A stretch of DNA of 64,000 nt from Blasia pusilla. Its lineage: Eukaryota > Marchantiophyta > Marchantiopsida > Blasiales. Position numbers and translations under genes: made by a program. A model generated the notes under the pieces. The model was not told where the DNA came from. It saw nothing but the letters and a program-made list of their open reading frames with translations, and did not search any database. The first letter of the stretch is position 1. Every line of letters starts with the position of its first letter. The stretch lies in contig CM114274.1 in assembly GCA_050084515.1 (NCBI GenBank), positions 18,414,001-18,478,000 of the forward strand, in the 5' to 3' direction. Shown here piece by piece: positions 12,717-23,977 of this stretch.

Positions 12717-15277
12717 CTATGAACTCCATGTGTTTTCTGTTATATTTTTGTTTCTGTGTCTTTGCCTTTGTGACAATGAAATTCCCACCTCATGGGTGGT
12801 GGTAATGCTTATGTTGGCATTATTTGCATTGCTAACTACACCTGCCTCCCTCTCCAATTGTTTATGTAAAGCAAGTCGGTGTCGTTTTGGCGCTATGGGA
12901 AATTGGGGCAATATCAAATTTAGATGAACTTCTCTTAGCTCTCTTATGCAGTCGCTCAACCTAGCTCTTTGTTTGTTTAATAGAGTTACTTGAGCCGGAT
13001 AATCCTTTGGTATATTCTTAGAGTGGCAAATTCTAGGCCAATGACATTCCTCTTTGCTTATTTTTTTGAGCTCGTGATAGCCGATCCACACAGTCCCGCA
13101 TTAAATTCGCACCAAGCAATAGAAGTTCATAATCATCAACACATGTGTTCTTAAATTTAGAGAAAAATTTTGACAGTTGTGCAATTTCCAAACCTATACC
13201 TCCGTTCAATGCCTCCATGACATCTCCTCTGCAATCATCATTGTTGTATGGTTCATGGGAATCAGCCGCCATATGGCCTTGGTTGTCCTCATATGCATCA
13301 GATTCACCTGTTTTGACACTATCGTAGTCGTGGCTTGCCAATGCATGAGCACCAAAGATCTTGGGTTGTGACCCATACTCATATCTCCAACCTCTCGATT
13401 CAATTTCTCCACGAATAAAGCACACATCCCACCCTGCATTGTTCCTCGCTTTGTTCCTAGTGCCCTGATTATATCTTCTGCAATGTACCCACACATCAAC
13501 AAACACTTGACTTGATGTTTGCATATGTTACCCTTACAGCTCCATGGGCAGTCACATGTACAATATTCTGACTGGTAGTTGTATACGTTATATATAATTC
13601 GAGCCGTCGTTTGGCTTTTCACCGTGGCCATTGTGGAAGACGAGATGTCACAATCCGCATCAGGAATGCATATTCATTTCAACACTGAAGCATGAACCAC
13701 CCTTTCCTCATCTTCATTATCATAGAAACCAACATTTTTATAAAACTGTATTTGGTGGTAGAAAGCTTCCACTTTCCGCATCAACTCATTGATCAACCAA
13801 TCACAATGCCTAGCTGCCAACTGACTGTTAGTATCCCTCAGAACCAATTTCATATTTCCATGATAGGCTTCAATGGACGCATTGGTATCCATGTTTGAAT
13901 GATTGAATTTACCCACATGCCTACAAAACACCCACACGACCAAGCATGGAAATTTTGTTACTTTCAGATTTAGGACAATCTTAATTGAATTACATATGTT
14001 GAAGGGATAGAGACCACGTACCTGCATTATGTTGCCAAGTCATTTTCATATATGCAAAAATCTCGTCTTTGAAGAAAAGTCCACGTACAACGCTTCTAGG
14101 GCCTTTATTGTTGCTGCCAACATTGCCTCTGCTACATTGCCACCATGTATCAGAACTTCATCGGAGGATGCCTTTATGTACATGATCTTTCCTAATCTAG
14201 TGCTTAGCTCACATTGTACCACACGATTCGACATCTTTGAACGTAAATGTTTGTGCCAGTCGTATCACACATGCCACAAGCAAAAGGATGATTGGAATAT
14301 CTTTAAACAATTGCATGTAATCAGAAGGTAACCATCAAATGTCATAATTGTTGCTGCACAAATTACATACCGTCAAGCAAGCAAAACAAAAAAACACATC
14401 TTCAAGCTTACATATGGAATGAGGAGAAGTAGGTTACTTACCTAAGGGCATTGATCTTTGCTATTGAGCAATCTGTCATTATGCAGCTCGGGCACCATGG
14501 TGACTCAATTTCCAACCTCGTCTGAGAACATATTTCTTCATGGCGATTAACAGATGCTAGTTTCAATGTCTCCAACCACGGTGCAATGTCGGACTCCTTG
14601 CACGAGTTTGTCAAAACCCATGCTACTGGGACGCCATTGTGGAATTGATCATATACCATAACGGTGTATAACGGGAATTGTCCACGACAATATTCAATGG
14701 CAGTTAGACCTAAAATCCATCCTACAACTGTATATAACACAAAATTCAACATGGGAATAGAGTGGAGGAGGATGAGAATGAAACAGACCTTATTCCTGTT
14801 TGTTCCAAATGTCGAATCCATGTAAATGATGTTTTGATTCCCGTGTTCCACCGGCATTGAACACATCCACTAGGACAAAAATCCGAGCATGAAAGGTTTT
14901 TCCTTGCTCTCGTAAGACTGATAAAAGAAGACTTCTTCTGGATATTGCGTGACGTAATTTGCGATGCTCTGATTCTCATTTGTATGTCGAAGCCAAAACT
15001 CCATTGCAATATCCCGTCTTAAGTTTTGGACATCTTGGAATCGCACAAAGTCATCTCTGCGAAATTATGCCTATGAATCTGACTTCAAACGCTAGCAAAC
15101 TTCTTCCCCCAACTCCCTTACAATCGCCATGTTTTTCTTGTCTTGCCGTATCATCTCCATTATGAGAAGCTTCCGGCCACTTGATAAGCGGGGAGTATGA
15201 TTATGTGTAGCACCCTTACTAAAGATGTTCTCAAACCCATGACAAGGTTCACCACAATTAATTTTCAAAATTCTCAA
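12717..15277 (-). pseudogene. MULE (MuDR-type) transposase with SWIM zinc finger, decayed
   Basis: Reading right to left, frames around 15277-14870 give the N-terminal part, including an HNH-like HNHTPRLSSG stretch. Frames at 14866-14438 give the catalytic region: MDSTFGTN with the first Asp, FPLYTVMVYDQ, then SCIMTDCSIAKINAL with the second Asp. The expected CVWHV/RHDWHKHL block follows near 14.27 kb, then NMDTNASIEAYHGNMK near 13.87 kb. A SWIM finger lies at 13515-13562 (CTCDCPW...CKH; Cys-x-Cys...Cys-x-His). A C-terminal tail runs on to 12717. About 70-100 bases around 14.71-14.79 kb interrupt the catalytic block and look like an intron. Frame changes and stops elsewhere show the copy is inactive. 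Mutator-like transposases move DNA by cut-and-paste using a DDE RNase-H fold. Confidence 0.75.
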
Positions 15278-17089
15278 ATGCCATTTTGAACGATTTAGAA
15301 GGGAAAAAATCCCACCGGTTCAAAAGGAAAATGGGATCATTTCCTTCTAAACAATTCAAAGTGCCCAAATCTCAAAAGGTGAAGAAATTTCCAAGTAAAA
15401 AACACTCTCCAATAATAATATGGATTACATGTAGACCTCATGGAGTATGGATTAAAATCATAACTAATAACGTGCCCATGTGATGCACGAAAAATAAAAA
15501 ATGTTTGAGGAACTTTTGTTAATGTATAACCTGTGAAAAGAAGGGATTAATAATGTTGCATAAAAATTCAATTTTTTTTCTCGTTGCCTATGACACATTC
15601 CTGAGTCTCCCTATTGAATCGTCTCGGCCACACTCTACATTATATTTTTTATTATTATTACGGGAGAGTGGTTTTTTGATTTATAAATACTTTCAAACAT
15701 AATTTATATTATAAAAGAATTTTTTATTTGTAAATGCTTTTTTTTTTTGGAAAACATTTTTCATTGAAGGAGTCTAAAATTTTACGGCCTCCGAGTGAGG
15801 CGCCCTAATGGCGGGCACGTCTATGCTTCACTTCCGTTAGGCGTCGTCATATGAAACCATGAGTCACGGGGCGTTTCGAAACTACGTTTTAGGACGAAAG
15901 CGACACACACCCGCCAGACCTTCGGTTCCCGCGTTCTCATCTACGGGTCCCCATAAACGAGTCCGGTTCGCGCCGTCATCCTCTTTTGGTGGAAACGACA
16001 GTGGGAGGACGGACGGGAAGGAAGAGAGGACGGACGGACTGCAAGAGCGCGTCTTTGTCCAAAATCATGAAGCCCATTTCCCGAGAAAGAGGATGAGACT
16101 TCTACTACGGCGTCTCAAACCAGGCATGGAAGGGCTTTCTCGTCTGCCGTACGGCTGTATGGTTGTTACCCTGGTACGTCAAGTACTCCGTGTTTGTACA
16201 GGTAAGGATGTCCTTGTATCAATGGCCCATTAACTTTTTTTGAATGCGGTCAGCGGGTTGACAATCGCAAGCATAGTAATGCGCACCTCTTCATTTAAAC
16301 TATTTTTTAAGCTATGTTCAAACTTTTTAATTTTTTATTTCACGTACATATTTTTCACCCGAAGTAATTCTTCTTCCATTATTATATGGTAACTATTCAC
16401 CTAATATAGGAAAAAATTATTAATTTAATATAATTTTAAAAATAAACATCTCAATCTATAAAATTAAAAGAGAATGAAGTTAGAAAAAATTCTTCTTTTA
16501 TGTTGACATTTATCTTCTAAGGTTTTTTTTTGGTAAAAAAGAGGACCAATACTTCTTTCCCTTCCTTATTTAATATAGTTTAGCGAAGGCACTAAACTAG
16601 ATTTTAAAAGAATTTGGAGATGGGCAATACTCTAGTCCATGCTACTATAGGGTTTCACTTGACTTAGGGAAAGGAAGGATGAGGATGCCCTTAAGAGCAA
16701 GGCTAGAGATGTCACATGCCCAAATGTAATTTTGAACATCTTAATGGATTGTGATTGTAGGCACCTATTTTTGTGTACGGGTTTGCTTTAGGTCAATTCC
16801 TCCCAAAAGTCTTCATTGCTCTTTCAACTCCTTATCTTTCTGTTTTGCCCCTACATACATTTTCCATCTCCTTAAGGACATTAGAAATTCATATTCTTGA
16901 GCCACCTCTTTCGATAATATATAGATCACTTTTCCTTTTCCACTGCTTTTTATATTTTTCTTATAGTAACTTTCAATCATAAATTCGGTATTGCCTAATC
17001 TTCATCTCTCCATCTAAATTTCTTTTGGACGGATTCCACTACTTTTGCTTTGCTCGTTATCCTCATGCTTTCTCCAAACCACGTTTCAT
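15278..17089. other. Intergenic, AT-rich with one GC-rich island
   Basis: The stretch separates the MULE relic from the LINE. It is AT-rich (16.25-16.6 kb especially), apart from a GC-rich island at about 15.78-16.24 kb. The last few hundred bases may be the 5' untranslated part of the LINE, but its end cannot be defined here. Confidence 0.4.
15859..16233 (+). CDS. Hypothetical 124-codon ORF in a GC-rich island
   Basis: An ATG-initiated open frame fills a GC-rich island whose composition contrasts sharply with both AT-rich flanks. The protein is basic, with many Arg, Ser and Gly residues, and has no motif, signal peptide or membrane segment I can recognise. It could be an inserted fragment, a lone exon, or chance. 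Nothing else in the neighbourhood supports a gene. Confidence 0.15.
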   Translation: MSHGAFRNYVLGRKRHTPARPSVPAFSSTGPHKRVRFAPSSSFGGNDSGRTDGKEERTDGLQERVFVQNHEAHFPRKRMRLLLRRLKPGMEGLSRLPYGCMVVTLVRQVLRVCTGKDVLVSMAH

Positions 17090-18910
17090 ATGTCTTTTCT
17101 TATTTTCGATGACGTGCCTACCTTTACTTCTGTGTCATCAGAGATGGAGTTGGATTCTCCATATGCTCACTTATCTGGATTTACACGCCCTCCTACAACC
17201 GTAACTTCTCCCCATGGTTCACGTCCTCATCATAGATCTCGCCATTTTCCTCCAGATGCTAATACAACCATTACACTCGCTACATTTCTTCTGGATTCTC
17301 CTCTTCTCCCTTCTTCGCCTTGTCCCATTCAGCCTAATCTTGATCCATTATTACCGAATCCTTCTCCTTTTCCATCCCCACATATCTCATCTATGCCCTT
17401 GCTTCCAACTCCCATCTATTCTACCCGAATCTCCCCTCTTCCTCCTCCTTCTTCCCCAACCTACTTACCCCCTCATCGTCGGCCATCACCACCTCTTGCA
17501 CCTCCCACCTCCTCTCCTTGTAACCCTTCTACTTCTCCATTTGTACCAAAGGTTCGTTGCATACCTTGTGGTAAGGAGTTTGCTCCTAATGGGATCAAAA
17601 GACATCAACGGTATTGTCCATCCATGCATGGGCCTTCAATCCCTAACCCGATACCACCTCCTATTGCACTCCCCACAACAACTGCTTGGACCTGGTTAAG
17701 CCAAATTGATCTCCTTTGCTCTTTCCATCCAGGTCTTCCTTGTCCTAGACTCGACACTCGCATTCCTATTGCTCTTCGCCCCATCACCCAACAAGCTTTG
17801 CTTTTCCTATTAGAAAGGTTAGGGCGTGATCCCATACATATAATTGCTTGGTATCTCCTATTACTCTTCCCACAATGGGGTTTAGTCCTCCCTTCAAGGG
17901 GTGGTGCAACGGGTCATTGTGAAACCTCCACACGTATTCAAGGCTTTATGTCTGGGAATTGGGAGAATCTTCAGAATGAGCATGTACTTCGAGCAGAGGC
18001 CTTAGTTGCGGCTCATCCCACTCAACATGCCAATTATTGGAGGCCTTCAATACAAGAACGTCTCCGTCAAAGTCTACTTTTGGGGCAGGTTGGTGAGTTT
18101 TCACGTGCAACTCGAGCATTGGGTCCTCTTTCTCCGGCAATTCCAAGTGCGGAAACAATGGCCCTCTTAGAAGCTCTTCATCCTCCTTCAAGTGGCGATG
18201 CTCCACCTTTTGTGGAAGACTATATAACCGACCTTGACTTGGAGGTTTTCACAAGGGCTTTTCTGCATACTCCTTGCTTATCAGCAAGCGGGCTATCAGG
18301 GATGGTTTTTGAGCATCTCTACGATTGTTTTATCCCAGCAGATGCAACAAGTGGCTTTGTCTCTCTATATAAGGTGTGTGCACATATGGCGGCAGGTCGT
18401 CTCACATTCTCTATCTCTAGGCTCTTAGGGGCTTGTCGTTTGTTGGTTATGGATAAGCCTCCTTCAGGTGTGCGCCCTTTGGCTATTGGAGAGGTTTTAT
18501 ACCGCTTGGTTAGTCGATCCCTATGCTTGCAATTTCGTCCTCACTTTAGTGCCCACTTATTTCCTCATCAATTTGGAGTGGCAACTCCTAGATGTTGTGA
18601 GCCTGTTGTGCATGGGATTCGCTCCACTCTTGATATTCATCCAGATTGGGTGGCAATTCAAGTCGATGTGGCTAACGCATTCAATTTACTTTCTCGTGCG
18701 GCCATCTTTGAGGAGTTATGTTGTGCAAGAGGACAACTCGCGAGCCTCATTCCATTTGTTTGCTCCTTCTATGCCTATGATACGCCCATTATCTATTCCC
18801 ATCATCCTACTTCTAGGGAATATAGTATTCTACAATCGGCTTGTGGCACACGTCAAGGTGATCCCATGGGTGGCCCACTCTTTGCCATTGTCCATTTTCA
18901 TGCCTTTTGA
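17090..18910 (+). pseudogene. LINE ORF, N-terminal and RT part (first frame)
   Basis: The first in-frame ATG is at 17090; the open frame upstream begins only at a TTG. Residues 1-150 are rich in Pro and Ser. A Cys-x2-Cys-x11-His-x3-Cys finger (CIPCGKEFAPNG...HQRYC) lies at 17558-17617 and could bind nucleic acid as in R2-type elements. The reverse transcriptase begins with a block around 18.27 kb (SASGLSGMVFEHLYDCF), then RPLAIGEVLYRLVSR near 18.48 kb, motif A with Asp (QVDVANAFN) near 18.66 kb, and motif B (RQGDPMGGPLFAI) near 18.86 kb. The frame then closes at 18908. The catalytic ADD motif lies in another frame, so a frameshift between motifs B and C inactivates the protein. Confidence 0.75.
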
Positions 18911-19803
18911 GCATCAGCACAAGCATTTCCAGCTTGTCTTTTTCCCTTTTATTGCTGATGACACTCATATTATAGGTCCTTCTTCTAAAGTGGTTCCTGC
19001 TTATACCCATTTCGTGGAGCAACTCTCTTTCTTAAACCTTAAAGTCCAACCTAGTAAATGTGGAGTATGGTCTCCTTCATGCCTTCCCTTAACATTCACC
19101 CCACCTACTCCTGATTTTCCCATCTACATTGAAGGGGTTAGAGTTCTTGGGGTCCCAATTGGCTTCATTGACAATGTCTCAAAGTTCTTGGATGAGGTCC
19201 TTTTGAAAGATGTGGAATAAATTCATTTGTTACCTCATCTAGGAGATCCCCAAGTGGCTTATGGGATTCTCTCCCAATGTTTTCTATGACGTTCTTCCTA
19301 CCTTCTTTGCACTTGTCCTCCCAGTTCAAGGTTCTTACATCGGTTGGCCTCTTTTGATGCTTCTATCTTTGCAACTTTTGGTCAACTTCTTGGCCCGAAT
19401 ACCTTTGAGGGAGAGGATGGTGTCTTTGCTTCACGACAAGCTATCTTGCCTATTTCTTTTGGAGGGGTGGGACTCTCCTCCACAGTCGCATCTGCTCCCG
19501 CAGCCTTTTTGGGGAGTTGGGCGTTGGTAGCACCGGTTATGGCTTCAAGGTTTCTCCAAGGAGATACACCTATCTTGATGGATCATATCGCCCATGTAGA
19601 GGAGGGGCACTTGTTATTTCAACAACAACTGAGATCTGCACGAGCTCTTCTTCCTCTTGCTATACAAGCAATTACGGAAGGGCTTGATCGACTTCAAGAG
19701 CATGTCTCCGAGAATTTGTATCAAATCAACTTTTCTAGCATTCTCTCTGAGGCATCCTCTGACGCTAATCGAGCTCATCTACGTTCATGTGCGGGTACCG
19801 GAG
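18890..19803 (+). pseudogene. LINE ORF, RT catalytic motif C and thumb (shifted frame)
   Basis: After the frameshift the protein continues with FIADDTHIIGP. The two Asp at 18955-18960 are the RT motif C. KVQPSKCGVWSPS (motif D region) and VRVLGVPIG (motif E region) follow. A stop near 19218 interrupts the thumb. A further frame from about 19340 carries ASFDASIFATFGQ and LPISFGGVGLSS, ending at the inverted-repeat junction near 19.80 kb. These blocks keep the order expected for a non-LTR RT. Confidence 0.7.
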
Positions 19804-19849
19804 CGCAGGGCTCCGGTACCCGCAAATGAACGTAGACGAGCTCGATTAA
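19765..19849. repeat. Near-perfect 39-bp inverted repeat at the LINE inversion breakpoint
   Basis: The left arm 19766-19804 and the right arm 19810-19848 are reverse complements with two mismatches, separated by five bases (GCAGG). The arm contains GCGGGTACCGGAGC. Both arms encode the same LINE peptide (NRAxLRSxAGTG), the left arm on the plus strand and the right arm on the minus strand. It is therefore an inverted duplication of element sequence rather than an unrelated hairpin. Confidence 0.9.
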
Positions 19850-20181
19850 CCTAGTGTCCAGAATCCACCTTGAGACATAACAAGATCACTCTCCGACGAG
19901 AGGTTGTTTGTATGGTTGAAGGTAGGACATGGAATTGCTCTTGCACAACAATATATCCTGCAGTACGAGCCACTGATGCTACCGCCTCTCTAATGCCATC
20001 GTGTGTGGCCGTTCGTTCTCCATCATGTGCACATCGGAGAATATGGATACCCTTGGCATCAATGGGATCCCCGCATACACAATTCGGCACACCTAAGAGA
20101 GAAGGATGGGGAAGTCCAAGACATAACCGCAAAGCTGTCAAGAATATACTTCGAGAAAGACGAAATGGAAGAATAAGGTGA
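19810..20181 (-). pseudogene. Inverted LINE segment: CCHC knuckle and first half of RLE endonuclease
   Basis: This stretch is read on the minus strand, although the flanking LINE parts are on the plus strand. It contains LILPFRLSRSIFLTALRLCLGLP, then a knuckle at 20031-20081 (Cys-x-Cys-x9-His-x3-Cys: CVCGDPIDAKG.HILRC), then HDGERTATHDGIREAVASVA. The Arg-rich start of a restriction-like endonuclease (TSRRRV, then DLVMSQGGFW after a one-base frame change) lies near 19.86-19.89 kb. The knuckle followed by a His-Asp block is typical of RLE-type elements. The expected next residues (VVVADP) lie on the other strand at 20183, so the inversion breakpoint splits the endonuclease. Confidence 0.7.
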
Positions 20182-20614
20182 TGTGGTGGTTGCTGATCCA
20201 ACGCCTTCTGACTTGGTGTGTCGAGCCGCACATACCAAAGGTTTGGCGGCCGAAGCTGCAGCAAGAATCAAGGAGTTAAGTTATGCTGTGAGACATGCGA
20301 CCGATGGATTTATTCCTTTTGCAGTGGAAGTATTCAATCATTCACATGTGTCATTTGATACTTTCTTGAAAACATGTGCTCACCACTCCCTCGAGAATCA
20401 TCACCTTGCCCCTTCCCGTAGTCCTTCTCTCTCGGTAGTTACTACTTATTTTTGGCAATGCACCTTAGTGGCCTTACAACGTGCACAAGCCTTGGCATTG
20501 ATACGTCGTGCGGAGGTGGTGGGGGGTCGCTCGCCTCGTCGTCCATTCACGTTTGACCAACCACTCGTGGTCTTGTCAGATTTGTTTCAGGCTATCAATC
20601 GTGTAACTCGTTGA
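20180..20614 (+). pseudogene. LINE C-terminus: second half of RLE endonuclease
   Basis: The forward frame resumes with DVVVADPTPSDLVCRAA, the second acidic block of the restriction-like endonuclease. A helical tail rich in Ala and Arg ends at the stop at 20612. Restored to one orientation, this part would follow directly on the minus-strand segment to its left. The 3' end of the element probably lies in the AT-rich sequence after the stop. Confidence 0.65.
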
Positions 20615-22299
20615 GCCGGTGTTTACGTTGGCTTGTTGCCATTTACTTTTTGCATTCTTTTATGCATTTTTTGACTCCTCTTTTGAGTTGTTATTACTTT
20701 TCTTTGTCCTCTTTTGAGGTTTATTTTATAATAAAGTGGATATATAGATTGTAATGTACGATATATAATTGATATTTTGAAAAGGAAAAATACATTTGAA
20801 TGAAATAATAAAATTATTTTATAATTTAAAATTAACTAATTATTAAATGAAAATTTGTTATTTTAATGGGAGGAATATGTTTAAATTTTATGGAAGGGTA
20901 AGACTACTAAGAGAGTGGGATATTATTTAAATTTTAACTAGGGAGAAGAATTATTTAAAAGAGTGGAAATTTATTACTCCTTTAAGATCTAATAAAAACT
21001 ATATTTAAAATTTGAAATAAAAAACATGATAGTAAAAAAATATTAGTTTTGTGCATCGGCATGCTAACTAGTTCTAATTGATGGGATCGGAAAGTTTGTG
21101 ATTACCATTCGAGAGGAAGATAACACGGATAGAATGTATTACCTATCGGAAGACACTCTTTTCATTCATGCCTACGACCGTGGCTATGAAATGATACCCA
21201 AAACAGAAGAAAAATATACACATGCTAATCGAGACCTTTTTCTAGGGCTAAGTGGGGTTTTAAATGAAGTAAATAAAATTTGTCCGGCTCTCATGTGTAA
21301 GGTTGTAAGAATATGGCAGAAAAATGCATCATTTCTTTGTATACCGGCTGGAAAGCCATGTGAGTTCCACAAGCGAACTCACTCACATACCATCCTGTTT
21401 CCTACCTTAGGCTTCGCAAGCAGAATTCTCGAATGATGGATATGTGTCTTAGTGAAACGACACCAATGACACCCACTATTGGCGCCATTCCTCAAGGGTA
21501 TTTATCACTATTGGCATGTGATCCGAACGTATCGGCACGTTTCGATTGGTGCCATTCCTCAAGGTTATCACTATTCTCATCATGCAATCCCAACCGATGG
21601 ACACGTTTTAAGTCGTCCTAGTGAGAACAATCTCAAACAAAAGTTTTTTTTCGTCCAATCGTGTCACTCGTAGTTCCTGGGTACTTAGGTTCAGCAAAAT
21701 GCAGGCCATATTCTAAGAGCACTCGTTTTATTAAAACTACGTGGGAGATATTTTAGATGGCACGAATAATTCCGTGGTGTATCAAACATGTAATCCTCCG
21801 CGAGTGCAAGGAAAGTGAGTACCGAGCCGAACGAGATAAATGCAAGGGGATCACGACGAAGTGTTCTTCTTGCATGGTCTCTTTTCCAAAAGATATTCCC
21901 TCATAGTTTTCAGTGGATAGCTAGAGAAACAAGTGATTCGCTCGTGAGTAGTGCGTGAAATAAGTCGGAAGACGCGCTCCGGAGGTAGCCAAAATGAGAG
22001 GCAACGGACATGGAGAAGAAGGAGTTCGAAGGAAAAGAAAAAGGAGAAAGAGAAGAGAGAAAACAAAGACCAACCAAACAATAGCGTTACACAATCACAA
22101 CCGTCCATGCGCAACCCGGAGGTCGGCTTCCATCGACACATTTACGAGTGTCCGAAAATGTAGCTTCGAACATAGAAGGATCCACCGGAAAGGAGTTTTC
22201 TCAAAAGAATAAAGCCGCCGCACTTCAAAAACGAAACGTGAAAGTACGTCGAGGCATGGAGTTTTCGTGAGGCCGGTCAACATGTCAGCTTGGGGTGGC
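20615..22299. other. LINE 3' region and intergenic sequence up to the host gene
   Basis: 20.62-21.06 kb is AT-rich and probably includes the LINE 3' untranslated region. An open frame at 21.10-21.44 kb has no upstream ATG in frame and no motif I recognise. 21.9-22.2 kb is purine-rich on the plus strand (AAGGAGAAAGAGAAG-like) and may form part of the upstream region of the gene that follows. Confidence 0.4.
21479..21608 (+). repeat. Two-copy tandem duplication, about 67 bp
   Basis: Units begin at 21479 and 21546. Both start TTGG(C/T)GCCATTCCTCAAGG and end with a CACGTTT word. They have diverged by substitutions and a small deletion. Confidence 0.7.
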
Positions 22300-23977
22300 G
22301 GGGGCTAGGTCCTGATGATCGAACGACGAACGCATCGAGTGGGCGGTTGGGGGCGTTCTTCGTGGACGGAATCTCCACACGATCGAATGGAGAGACTGCC
22401 TGGAGCACATACACACTCTGGAAATCGGACGAGAGAGCGTTGAAAGATCTCTATCCGGTCGGCAGGTGAGGGCTGACATGAGCGAGGAAAGAATCGTCCT
22501 CTGGCGATGGTCTCGTAATTCTTGTTGCGAATTCTTCGTGTGTCAGTGAGGAGTCGAGGATTATGGGAGCAGTACTCGGAAGCCTGGGATCGACGGTGCA
22601 GATCGAGCCGGGATACAGGTAAGAATCTCACGAGCGTTCAAGTAGGTACTATCCGGGGCAAAATGCTCCTCGGGTAAGTTCGCTGGGACGTGAATATAAC
22701 CGGCACGCGGCTGCCGTCCAGGGGCGCGTTTCGCGGGCCCCGGAAGCATCCGCCGGTCACAGGGAGAGAATATTCGCGTCATCCGATGGCGACCGGACGG
22801 GCCCGCGCCGGTCTTCGTTGTATTGGGACGACTCGCTGCTGTGTGATCGGCGTCCGCGACTGAGTGTGTGTGGGACGAGGAGGAGGAGGATGATCAGCAG
22901 AGCGTTGCACTGACGCGACCGAGCGAGATAGATCGATCGATCGATTGTGGACCGAGAGCTGCTAGCTCGTGCGATCTTTCGGAGATCGTGACGCGCTCGG
23001 CAATACTTTGAAGAGGTCACCGATCGGCGTTTTTTCTGCGTGTGATGCAGTTTGGAAAGTATAAAGGTTGCAGCGGATGACGCGGTGCGAGTTAAGCGCG
23101 TATGATGTCGCCGCATGTTAGATTGCTCCGAGGAGCGGGCCTGGGTTGTGAAGAGAATGTGGTGAGAGGGAAGTTGTAGGCGTACAGTCTTCGATTTTGG
23201 ATTAGTGTGGTAGTGGCGTAGCCGCTAGAGGACGAGGAGATAAAGATATGGACGTAAGCTGCGGTTTATGATATCACCAATTGCGAGGCATCTGGGGGCA
23301 TGTAGTGAAGCTGGCTGTGAGACGCTGATGGAAGGGATCTGGAGAAGTTGTTGTGCGGGGGAGATGAGTAATTGAGTTGTGCCTATTTGGTCGACCGGGT
23401 TATGGAATCATAGGTGTCACAGGGGCTTATGGACGTGATGAAGCAAATGTGTTGTTACCGGGTGTGCAGAGACGTCTAGAGTCCAGCTTCTCGGGAAACA
23501 GGAAGACCGCGTGGGGCTTCCAGAGCAGTCAACTTCGCAGAAGCCTTACGGCTCAGTTGGGGCCTGTCAGAACTAGATAAAGACACCCAGAAATCGGGAG
23601 ATGGAAGCATGGCCTTTTCCTCAGCTCTTTCCTCCTCGATTCTAAAGCAGTGAATGTCCTTTGGGTACAACTCTTCGATAAAACTTGCCGCTCCGTCTAC
23701 TTCCACCCTCTGCGCGATGCTAGCTGGGGCATGCTCACACAGACGGGTCTTGCGTATCACCGTTCACCTGACCTGTTATGCGTCCAGCATTCCAGATCTC
23801 AATTCTATGTCCGAATTGTTCTCTGGATCTTTCTTTCTCACGCCTAATCTTTATTCCCCGCCTTAATCACGGGGCGATTAATCCAGCGGCAGCTTCTGAC
23901 TACTTAGCAAATCATTAGCAGTCACTGGAGAAACTTGGCCTTGCAATCTTATTGAAGAGTTGAATGATAAGAACACG
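22300..23977 (+). promoter_or_regulatory. Promoter and 5' leader region of the NTMC2T3-like gene
   Basis: GC rises abruptly compared with the flanks, and the stretch directly precedes the first coding exon. A consensus splice donor (CAG|GTAAGA) occurs at 22616-22624. Possible acceptors occur just upstream of the start codon (TTAG or CAG near 23917-23920), so a 5'-UTR intron of about 1.3 kb is plausible. A (GATC)n run lies at 22931-22944. Open frames on either strand here lack recognisable motifs. An in-frame stop at 23897 precedes the chosen ATG. I could not place a TATA box or transcription start with confidence. Confidence 0.4.

Larger units (their letters stand above)
17090..20614 (+). mobile_element. 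Non-LTR retrotransposon (LINE) of the restriction-like-endonuclease type, rearranged
   Basis: One element encodes in order a Pro/Ser-rich N-terminus, a Cys/His finger, a reverse transcriptase, a CCHC knuckle and a restriction-like endonuclease, with no apurinic endonuclease at the N-terminus. This layout is that of R2/NeSL/CRE-like elements rather than the L1 and RTE types usual in plants. The copy is inactive. There is a frameshift near 18.9 kb, a stop near 19.22 kb, and an internal segment of about 370 bp (19.81-20.18 kb) lies in reverse orientation between two forward parts. AT-rich sequence after 20.62 kb is probably its 3' untranslated region. Target-site duplications were not found by eye. 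Confidence 0.75.

Noticed and set aside
17045-17089. LINE ORF start at 17045
   Set aside because: The codon there is TTG; the first in-frame ATG is 17090.
20059-20271. Minus-strand frames across 20183-20271 as part of the inverted LINE segment
   Set aside because: From about 20182 on, the plus strand carries the conserved DVVVADP block, so the minus-strand reading there is only its shadow.
22757-23116. 119-codon minus-strand frame upstream of the host gene
   Set aside because: It lies in GC-rich leader sequence where long open frames occur by chance; no motif, and it is antisense to the likely 5' UTR.
23960-23977. NTMC2T3-like start at 23960
   Set aside because: The codon is TTG; the first in-frame ATG is 23978, and family proteins have a similar short region before the membrane segment.
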